A stretch of 13,596 nt of DNA from Opitutaceae bacterium. GTDB lineage: Bacteria; Verrucomicrobiota; Verrucomicrobiia; Opitutales; Opitutaceae. The stretch covers positions 1-13,596 of the forward strand of contig JAIRTK010000491.1 in the NCBI GenBank assembly GCA_031254955.1. Reading direction: 5' to 3'. The notes below the pieces were generated by a model. The model searched no databases, had not been told where the DNA came from, and worked only from the letters and a program-made list of their open reading frames with translations. Below are positions 7,211-13,596 of the stretch, piece after piece; position 1 is the first letter of the stretch; the number at the start of each line of letters is the position of its first letter. A program made the translations under genes and the position numbers.

Positions 7211-7412
7211 AAAATCGTTCTCTTTCTCGTTCTCGTTCTCGTTCTCGAAACGCCCCGAAAAACAAAAACCAGCCTCAACAGAAACCAGAAAAAAGAGAGA
7301 ACGAGAACGAAAACAAAAGAGCACGGAAACGAGAGAGAACAAAAAAGAACGAGCATGAGAATGAAAGAAAACAAAAGAGAAAGAGAACGAGAAAGAGGAC
7401 GAGAACGAGGAC
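7211..7412 (+). repeat. Pyrimidine/purine simple-repeat region (pstS-pstC gap)
   Basis: A TTCTCG/GTTCTC-type repeat (about 7217-7247) is followed, after a short A-rich spacer, by a long purine-rich stretch (about 7270-7412) containing several gagaacgaga-type units. The two tracts are complementary in part; for example gagaacgagaacga (7297-7310) pairs with the pyrimidine tract. It starts with aaaaatcgttctc and the tract ends cgttctcgaaac, both also found after phoU. The tract occupies most of the 252 bases between pstS and pstC; no terminator with a T-run is evident. Confidence 0.75.
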
Positions 7413-7433
7413 GATTATAAACGCCATTCCGCC

Positions 7434-9058
7434 ATGCCCGCCACCGCCGAAAACACCATCCCCTCCTCCGCCACGACCGCGCGCCCGGCGTTCGCCATCA
7501 CCCGAAAACGCACCCGCTTCCTCGGCCTCACGCTCGACGAATGCATCCAGGCGTTCTTCGGCGGCAACGCCCTCGTCGCGCTCATCGTGCTCGCGCTCAT
7601 CATGGTGTTTCTCTTCCGCGAAGGCGCGGCGTTCTTCGGACAAAACCAGCGCAACCTCACCGTTTACCGCCAGGCCGGACTCGAATACATCGACCACATC
7701 CGGCGCCAGGAAACCGCCCACACCGCGCTCACCCGCCGGCTTTACGACCTGCGGCTCGCCGCCTTCACGCAACTCACCCAAAACCAGCGGCTCTCCCCCG
7801 CCGACGCCAACGCCCGCCTCGCCGCGCTCGACGATTTTTCCGTCCGGTTCAGCGACGCCGTGATGCCGATTCGCGGCCTCGTCTCCGACCTCGGCGAAGT
7901 CGCCGCCGCCATCAAGACGCGCTTCAACGTCAACGAGGACAAAACCACCCAACGCGCCCAGCTACTCGCCGAAGGCCGCGCCGCGGAGGCCGCGCAAGTC
8001 GTCATCGAGCCGGTTGATTTCGCCGCCGAACTCCAGCCCATCCTCGACACCCTGCCGCTCTACCGCGAGACCAACGCCGCCTTCGCCGCCGGACTCGAAA
8101 CCCTGCTCACCGCCGCCCCGTCGCTCGCCCAAATCGAACCGGGTCTCGACGCGCGCATGGACGAGTTCAAACGCCAGACGCGCGCCTGCATCGCCACATT
8201 CCCGGAAATCGAGCGCAAGCTCGCCGCGTGGGACTACGCCCAACCCGTCCCCCTCACCGCCAGCCTCTCCGCGTTCATTTTCGGACGCGACTGGCTGACC
8301 GCGAGTTTCTGGCAGGACTGGTATGGCATCATCCCCCTGTTCACCGGCTCGCTGCTTGTATCCATCGTGGCACTACTCATCGCCGTCCCGCTGGGCGTCG
8401 GCGCCGCCATCTACGTCAACCAAGTCGCCACCCCGCGCGAACAGCGCCTCATCAAGCCCGCCATCGAGTTCATCTCGGCCTTCCCCTCCGTCGTGCTCGG
8501 CTTCTTCGGCATCGCCGTCCTCGGCGAGCTGCTGCGCCGCTTCTCGCAAGCCGGCTGGGTGCACTGGGTGCCCGGCTTTCCCATCATCGAACGCCTCAAC
8601 GCCCTCACCGCCGGCTGCCTGCTCGCGCTCATCTCGATTCCCACAATCTTTACGCTGGCCGAGGACGCGCTCAACAACGTGCCCCGCGCGCTGAAAGAGG
8701 CCTCCTGCGCGCTCGGCGCGAGCCGCCTCCAGACCATCGTCAAAATCATCACGCCCGCCGCCCTCTCCGGCATCATCTCCGCCATCCTGCTCGGCTTTGG
8801 CCGCGTCATCGGCGAGACCATGATCGTGCTCCTCTGCGCCGGCAACCGCATCGCCATCCCCGACTTCACCTCCGGCCCCGCCGCCCTCACCCAACCCGTG
8901 CACACCATGACCGGCATCATCGCGCAGGAGATGGGCGAGGTCGTGCGCGGCGGCATCCACTACCGCGCGCTCTTCGTGGTGGGCATCGCTCTCTTCCTCC
9001 TCTCGCTGGCGATCAACTACGCCGCGCAGAAAATCATCACCCGCTACCGCATCGCCGA

Positions 9059-9062
<4 letters not shown>
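7434..9062 (+). CDS. pstC: Phosphate ABC transporter permease PstC with a large extracytoplasmic insertion
   Basis: Inner-membrane permease that forms the phosphate channel with PstA. The 542 residues far exceed the roughly 320 of E. coli PstC. TM1 is at about 45-62. Residues about 65-285 form a long soluble, largely helical region with Ala/Leu/Arg/Gln-rich heptad-like stretches. The normal permease core resumes at about 300 ([23 protein letters not shown]). The EAA loop that contacts PstB is at 422-442 ([17 protein letters not shown], then TP). The end, [22 protein letters not shown], fits the family. The start lacks a ribosome site; the purine tract ends about 20 bases upstream. The stop overlaps the pstA start (ATGA), implying coupled translation. 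Identity is firm; the insertion's role is unknown. Confidence 0.94.
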
Positions 9063-10141
<1,079 letters not shown>

Positions 10142-10269
10142 GGAGGGGAGAAATCCCAGCCATAAAAATTCCGAATCCCAAAGCATTTCCCGCCTTCCCA
10201 AAAACCAAGCCCGCCGCGCGCGTGTTTTCCTTCCGTGCAGTCCGCGGGCAACAAACAAAAACGCCAAAA

Positions 10270-11103
10270 ATGCCGATGACCCTCCCGCCGCCACGCACCC
10301 CAAAAATCGAAAATCGAGAATCGAAAATCGCCCCCCCCGCCCCCGTCCGCACCCTCATCGAAATCACCGGTCTCGACTTCTACTACAGCGAGAAAAAGGC
10401 CCTCGACGACATCCACCTCCGCCTCCCCGAGAAACGCGTCACCGCCTTCATCGGCCCCTCCGGCTGCGGCAAGTCCACGCTCCTCCGCTGCCTCAACCGC
10501 ATGAACGACCTCATCGACGGCACCGCCATCCGACGCGGCTCCATCAAGATCAACGGCATCGACATCAACCGCCCCGATGTCGATCCCATCGAGCTTCGCA
10601 AGCGCGTCGGCATGGTTTTCCAAAAATCCAACCCCTTCCCGAAATCCATCTACGAAAACATCGCCTACGGCCTCCGTATCCAAGGGATAAATACAAAATC
10701 CCGCCTCGACGAGGTGGTCGAGCGCAGCCTCCGCGGCGCCGCCCTCTGGGACGAGGTGAAGGACCGCCTCCACGAAAGCGGCCTCGGCCTCTCCGGCGGG
10801 CAGCAGCAGCGCCTCTGCATCGCCCGCGCCCTCGCCGTCGGCCCGGAAATCATCCTCATGGACGAACCTTGCTCCGCGCTCGACCCCATCGCCACCGCCA
10901 AGATCGAGGAACTCATCCACGAACTCAAACGCCGCTACACCCTCATCATCGTGACCCACTCCATGCAGCAGGCGGCCCGCTGCTCCGACTTCACCGCCTT
11001 CTTTTATCTCGGACGCCTCATCGAGCACGCCGACACCCGCACCATCTTCATGAGTCCGTCCAATCCGCAAACCGAGGCCTACGTCAGCGGCCGCTTCGGC
11101 TGA
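10270..11103 (+). CDS. pstB: Phosphate ABC transporter ATP-binding protein PstB
   Basis: ATPase subunit that powers phosphate import on the cytoplasmic face of PstCA. The 277-residue product has Walker [10 protein letters not shown] (62-70), Q-loop Gln118 in [10 protein letters not shown], signature LSGGQQQR (174-181), Walker B ILMDEP (195-200) and H-loop His230 (THSM). The domain starts near residue 28. Residues 1-27 are low-complexity and are encoded by four aaaatcg-type heptamers and a C8 run. No ATG, GTG or TTG lies between that tract and the domain, so translation must begin upstream of it. ATG at 10270 gives near-normal length, and ATG at 10276 is also possible. The frame is open back to an ATG at 10135 overlapping the pstA end, which would give 322 residues. 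Confidence 0.93.
   Translation: MPMTLPPPRTPKIENRESKIAPPAPVRTLIEITGLDFYYSEKKALDDIHLRLPEKRVTAFIGPSGCGKSTLLRCLNRMNDLIDGTAIRRGSIKINGIDINRPDVDPIELRKRVGMVFQKSNPFPKSIYENIAYGLRIQGINTKSRLDEVVERSLRGAALWDEVKDRLHESGLGLSGGQQQRLCIARALAVGPEIILMDEPCSALDPIATAKIEELIHELKRRYTLIIVTHSMQQAARCSDFTAFFYLGRLIEHADTRTIFMSPSNPQTEAYVSGRFG
10303..10338 (+). repeat. Heptamer tandem repeat plus C8 run inside pstB
   Basis: Four 7-bp units (aaaatcg, aaaatcg, agaatcg, aaaatcg; 10303-10330) are followed directly by eight C residues (10331-10338). Both lie between the chosen pstB start and its ABC domain. Neither 7 nor 1 is a multiple of three, so gain or loss of one unit or one C would shift the pstB frame. The tract could make expression switchable; this is inferred. 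Confidence 0.85.
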
Positions 11104-11126
11104 CCCCGCCGTGCGCGCCCCCTTCA

Positions 11127-11239
11127 TTCTTTATTCTTTCCTCTTTATCTTTCTCTTTCTCTCGCGGGAGGCAGGGATTCGGGAAGGGGGAGGAAAGAAT
11201 AAAGAGAAAGACTAAAGATAAAGAGGAAAGAATAAAGAA
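11127..11239 (+). repeat. Pyrimidine tract then purine tract, perfect 26-bp inverted repeat (pstB-phoU gap)
   Basis: The arms 11127-11152 and 11214-11239 are exact reverse complements over 26 bases (ttctttattctttcctc and onward). A partial continuation after a small bulge pairs tctttctct with agagaaaga. The loop includes ctcgcgggaggc. The tract starts 23 bases after the pstB stop. There is no run of T after the hairpin, so it is not a classical terminator. Stem-loops of this size in mRNA can be RNase III sites or stabilise upstream transcripts (general knowledge, untested here). Confidence 0.85.
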
Positions 11240-11326
11240 CATCACCACTCTGTCATCCATCCCACTCATTCCATTCATCTCACCAGCCTCATTCATCCCA
11301 CCAGCCCTGCCAGCCTCATCCGGCGT

Positions 11327-11361
11327 AATCCACATTCCACAATCCGCAATCCGCATTCACC
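11327..11361 (+). repeat. Heptamer tandem repeat abutting the phoU start codon
   Basis: Five consecutive 7-bp units (aatccac, attccac, aatccgc, aatccgc, attcacc) end at the base before the phoU ATG. The array occupies the place where a ribosome site should be, and none is visible. Just upstream (11250-11315) lies looser C/T/A-rich repetition of the cattcatcccaccag type. Confidence 0.8.
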
Positions 11362-12033
11362 ATGAAACGCTTCTTCGACACCGAGCTTGAAACCTTCCGC
11401 TCCCGGCTTGTCCTCATGGGCGGGAAAGCCATCGAGCACGTCCGCCTCGCGCTCCGCGCGCTCACCGAATCCGACGCCGCCCTGGCGCAAAACGTCATCT
11501 CCGCCGACGACGAAATCGACCGGCTCGAAATCGCCATCGACGACGAAGCCGTGCGCTACATGAACCTCCGCGCGCCCATCGCCACCGACCTGCGCCTCGT
11601 CATCGTCGGCATGAAGGCCTCGCACGACCTCGAACGCGTCGGCGACGAGGCCACCGGCATCGCCAAGCGCGCCATCCGCCTCGCCTCCGGGCCACCGCTC
11701 AAGCCCTGCATTGACATCCCCCGCATGGCATCCATCGCGCTCGAAATGCTCCGCGACGCGCTCGACTGCTTCCTCGAAGCCGACAACCAGGCCAAGGCGC
11801 TCTCCGTCATCCGGCGGGACTCCGAAGTCGATCAACTCAACAAACAACTCTACCGCGAGCTGAGCAGTTTCATGATCGAGCGCCCCGATACCATCAGCCG
11901 CGCGCTGGAGTTGATGTTCATTTCCAAGTCCCTCGAACGCATCGCCGACCACGCGACGAACATCGCCGAGGAAATGGTTTACCTTGCCCAAGCCCGCGAC
12001 ATCCGCCACGCCCCGGAATTGAAGAACCCGTAA
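11362..12033 (+). CDS. phoU: Phosphate-specific transport regulator PhoU
   Basis: PhoU is a cytoplasmic helical protein that couples PstSCAB activity to the PhoR/PhoB two-component system and dampens phosphate uptake. The 223-residue protein has two PhoU repeats, each with the metal-binding helix pattern: DLERVGDEATGIAKRA (89-104) and LERIADHATNIAEEMVY (191-207). RAPIATDLRLV (70-80) and the repeat openers DDEIDRLE and DSEVDQLN are also typical, as is MKRFFDTELE at the start. Length is normal. It is the last gene of the pst block, 258 bases after pstB, with a pyrimidine/purine inverted repeat between them and heptamer repeats instead of a ribosome site. No phoB/phoR is seen in the window. Confidence 0.95.
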   Translation: MKRFFDTELETFRSRLVLMGGKAIEHVRLALRALTESDAALAQNVISADDEIDRLEIAIDDEAVRYMNLRAPIATDLRLVIVGMKASHDLERVGDEATGIAKRAIRLASGPPLKPCIDIPRMASIALEMLRDALDCFLEADNQAKALSVIRRDSEVDQLNKQLYRELSSFMIERPDTISRALELMFISKSLERIADHATNIAEEMVYLAQARDIRHAPELKNP

Positions 12034-12040
12034 CCCCCAT

Positions 12041-12106
12041 AAAAATCGTTCTCGTTCTTCGTTCTTCGTTCTCGTTCTCGAAACATCGCGAAAGAAAAGC
12101 GAGAAC
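12041..12106 (+). repeat. Pyrimidine/purine simple-repeat region after phoU
   Basis: The tract begins aaaaatcgttctc, continues with gttcttc/gttctcg units and ends cgttctcgaaac; both ends match the tract after pstS. A short purine part (gcgaaagaaaagcgagaac) follows and can pair with gttctcg. It starts eight bases after the phoU stop. It is the shortest of the four such tracts. Confidence 0.7.
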
Positions 12107-12118
12107 AGGTAATCCCCT

Positions 12119-12267
12119 TTCCCAGTGAACACGACACTATAGAAGCAGAGCCATGTAGGGGCTTCGCTTGCGAAGCCCGTTGCAGGTGCACGCCCATTGC
12201 AGGTGCACGGTTATCAAGCCGGGCGTCGCAAGCGACGCCCCTACAAAAGAATGCTTTTCATTGGGAA
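12119..12267. mobile_element. REPIN/MITE-like element, copy B (149 bp)
   Basis: Terminal repeats are ttcccagtgaa (12119-12129) and ttcattgggaa (12257-12267). The internal order is the same as copy A: REP palindrome with cttcgc/gcgaag arms, two 17-bp units (12176-12192, 12193-12209), spacer ttatcaag, then the opposed palindrome with cgtcgc/gcgacg arms. The 17-bp units here carry ttgcaggtgcac in place of ttgctggagcac. The flanks share aggta (left 12107-12111 approximately; right from 12270), a possible target duplication but weak. Confidence 0.8.
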
Positions 12268-12328
12268 TAGGTATAATTCCCTATTGTTAACTGACTGAAT
12301 TTACGCGGAGGTGAAATTTCACAGAGCC

Positions 12329-12393
12329 TGACCTTGCGTCAGACCGCAAATGGCCTGTGCGGCCTCCCATGTGCGCAGCCTGACGCAAGGTCA
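12329..12393. repeat. Inverted repeat with 14-bp perfect arms
   Basis: The arms tgaccttgcgtcag (12329-12342) and ctgacgcaaggtca (12380-12393) are perfect reverse complements around a 37-base loop that contains a ggcctgtgcggcc motif. It has no T-run for a terminator on either strand. It is probably another small palindromic repeat, unrelated in sequence to the others here. Confidence 0.7.
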
Positions 12394-12478
12394 AGCCCCA
12401 CGCCGCCACGCAGCGCGCAACCTCAGTTATGATACCCTTTGCGAATGAAAATCCCACTAAAGAAGCCGTTAAGGGTAG

Positions 12479-12495
12479 GGCGAGGCGTCCCCGCC
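12479..12495. repeat. Small REP-like hairpin
   Basis: On the minus strand GGCGGGG-ACG-CCTCGCC forms a seven-pair stem with one G-U wobble. It is flanked on the plus strand by gtaggg, which recalls the gtagggg flank of the REP palindromes elsewhere in the window. Short and GC-rich, so chance is possible. Confidence 0.35.
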
Positions 12496-12667
12496 GAGCC
12501 GTCGCAGGTCTCCGGATTTTGATAAATGTGAAAAAGGTTCAGCATGATTATAAGGGCAAGGAAACAAAAACACTTGCCTGCCGCGCCTTCTCTTTTCCGC
12601 CAAAAACGGACGGCGCGGAGGCCGGGCGTTATTCAAAGAGAAGTCCGCATCAAAAAGGACAAGGAAG

Positions 12668-12842
12668 GGCGCTCGCGCAAGGAGCGGCGGCGTCCCGCCG
12701 CCGGACGCGCGCAACGCGCGCGCCCTGCCCCCGCGGGCTTTCACGCAGCCAGGCGCAACTGGGCTTTCGTGCCGCCCCTCGCAAACAGGCGAGGCTTCGC
12801 CTCGTCCGGCGGCGGGACGCCGCCGCTCCTTGCGCGAGCGCC
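12668..12842. mobile_element. REPIN-like pair with perfect 40-bp inverted repeats
   Basis: Positions 12668-12707 and 12803-12842 are exact reverse complements over 40 bases. Each arm contains its own hairpin, ggcggcg-tcc-cgccgcc. The 95-base interior is GC-rich with further small palindromes, such as cgaggcttcgcctcg (about 12790-12804). Overall length is 175 bp with no credible gene. The design matches the other REPIN-like elements but the sequence is unrelated. Perfect arms suggest recent arrival or gene conversion. Confidence 0.8.
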
Positions 12843-12929
12843 TTGGGGTGACGCCTTGGGGATTCGACTTTGAAGCAGGCCCTTTTTAAGAGGCCCTTGA
12901 ACGGTGTCTAAAATTCACCCTTATAAATG

Positions 12930-13118
12930 TTGATATAATCCCCTTTCCCAGTGAAAAGTCCCCTTTAGAAGCAGAGCCATGTAGGGGCTTCGCTTGCGAA
13001 GCCCGTTGCTGGAGCACGCCCGTTGCTGGAGCACGGCCTTTGCAGGTGCACGCTTATCAAGCCGGGCGTCGCAAGCGACGCCCCTACAAAAGAGTCATTT
13101 TCATTGGGAATTGATATA
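12930..13118. mobile_element. REPIN/MITE-like element, copy C (166 bp) with flanking 8-bp direct repeats
   Basis: The element body is 12945-13110, with ends ttcccagtgaa and ttcattgggaa. It has three exact-length 17-bp units (13002-13018, 13019-13035, 13036-13052) where copies A and B have two, and is exactly 17 bases longer than they are. The octamer ttgatata occurs at 12930-12937 and 13111-13118. The right copy touches the element; the left copy is separated from the terminal repeat by atccccт-type flank (seven bases). If that flank belongs to the element, the octamers are a target-site duplication. Confidence 0.8.
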
Positions 13119-13344
13119 AGCGGCGCAGGGCGGGCAGGAAATGGGTCAAGGGAAGCTCGGGGAACCAACAGGCCCGCAACCAGAGGATGAACTTCAGGTT
13201 CGTCTGCGTGAGCCTGCGGCACGTTTCCACGCGCGCGGGCAGGACGTTCTTCCGGTCGCGCGCCCGATGCCGCTGCCCGTCAAGCCGTTGTTTTCCGCGT
13301 TGGTAGGATTGGGCGGAGCCATAGGCGGATGATTTATTAAGAGC
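13119..13344 (-). pseudogene. Possible gene remnant between two repeat elements
   Basis: On the minus strand an open frame runs through this stretch, with a peptide including VETCRRLTQTNLKFILWLR and then ACWFPELPLTHFLPALRRL. Its composition is more protein-like (Trp, Phe, Leu, Asn) than the arginine-rich shadows elsewhere in the tail. It is bounded by element 13345-13596 on its upstream side and REPIN-like copy C on its downstream side, so it may be an interrupted gene. I do not recognise the family, and the frame may be a chance opening. Confidence 0.25.
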
Positions 13345-13596
13345 GTCTAACAAAAAGAAGGATTGAGCGAAGTGACACAGCGGACAGAGAGGTGCGCGGC
13401 GGCGGATGTAAGGGCTTCGCTTGCGAAGCCCGTTGCCGGACGGCAGTCGCGCGCGTTTGTGTTTTATGCGACTGCGGCGGCGCACTGGCGGAAGCAAACC
13501 CGTGGCATCCTTCCGCGACGGGCTTCGCAAGCGAAGCCCCTACATCCTCGCCTTTCATACCGTCTTTCGGCCTGCCCTATTGTAATTTTGTTAGAC
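13345..13596. mobile_element. Palindromic element with gtctaacaaaa ends and a REP pair
   Basis: The outer ends gtctaacaaaa (13345-13355) and ttttgttagac (13586-13596) are perfect 11-bp inverted repeats; the right one lies at the window edge and may extend further. Inside, 13405-13433 and 13518-13546 are inverted repeats matching at 28 of 29 positions, each containing the palindrome ggcttcgcttgcgaagcc. That palindrome is the REP core of the 149-bp family, but the terminal repeats and interior differ. It has no credible coding content. Confidence 0.75.

Larger units (their letters stand above)
12034..13596. other. Gene-poor tail with clustered repeat elements
   Basis: After phoU no confident gene occurs. 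In order there are a pyrimidine/purine tract, REPIN-like copy B, a 12-bp palindrome (gtgaaatttcac, 12311-12322), a 14-bp inverted repeat, a small REP-like hairpin, a 40-bp inverted repeat element, REPIN-like copy C, a possible gene remnant and an element bounded by gtctaacaaaa ends. Frames across 12429-12873 exist on both strands but read through the inverted repeats and are arginine/alanine-rich. Stretches 12507-12667 and 12843-12929 show nothing I can name. Confidence 0.6.

Noticed and set aside
12429..12873. Overlapping plus- and minus-strand frames as small genes
   Set aside because: They read through a 40-bp inverted repeat, so similar peptides appear on both strands; composition is arginine/alanine-rich with no ribosome site.
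13002..13052. 17-bp tandem units as a CRISPR array
   Set aside because: Units are directly adjacent with no spacers and lie inside a mobile-element-like repeat; no cas genes are seen.

Overview
The window looks like a GC-rich Gram-negative bacterial chromosome. The genes use few Shine-Dalgarno sequences, an outer-membrane phosphate porin sits beside pst genes, and the gaps are full of low-complexity and palindromic repeats. My best guess is Verrucomicrobiota, possibly an Opitutaceae-like lineage. This is inferred from overall style, not from a marker gene.

Layout: (1) A cardiolipin synthase-type phospholipase D gene on the minus strand (111-1550). (2) About 1.1 kb without a credible gene (1551-2676), holding a 24-bp tandem array, three copies of a 38-bp repeat, one complete 149-bp REPIN/MITE-like element and a second, unrelated inverted-repeat element. 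(3) rsmE, the 16S rRNA m3U1498 methyltransferase gene, on the minus strand (2709-3488) with a terminator just past its stop. (4) A probable lipoprotein alpha/beta hydrolase on the plus strand (3821-4615). (5) The main block, all on the plus strand: an OprO/OprP-type porin (4760-6094), pstS (6372-7181), pstC (7434-9062), pstA (9059-10141), pstB (10270-11103) and phoU (11362-12033). (6) A 1.56-kb gene-poor tail (12034-13596) with two more copies of the REPIN-like element, several other inverted-repeat elements and at most one small gene remnant.

The main block is a phosphate-acquisition unit. The porin passes phosphate through the outer membrane, PstS captures it in the periplasm, PstC/PstA form the inner-membrane channel, PstB hydrolyses ATP, and PhoU links transport to Pho signalling. 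No phoB/phoR genes and no convincing Pho box are visible.

The unusual content lies in the non-coding DNA. After porin, pstS, pstB and phoU, a pyrimidine-rich tract is followed by a purine-rich tract; two of these gaps contain perfect inverted repeats of 27 and 26 bp. Heptamer repeats occur inside the N-terminal coding part of pstB, next to a C8 run, and directly against the phoU start codon. The REPIN-like family has exactly conserved length (149, 149 and 149+17 bp), a 17-bp internal tandem unit, and paired base changes that keep its dyad symmetry. PstC carries a large predicted extracytoplasmic helical insertion. I found no RNA gene, CRISPR array or complete transposase gene.
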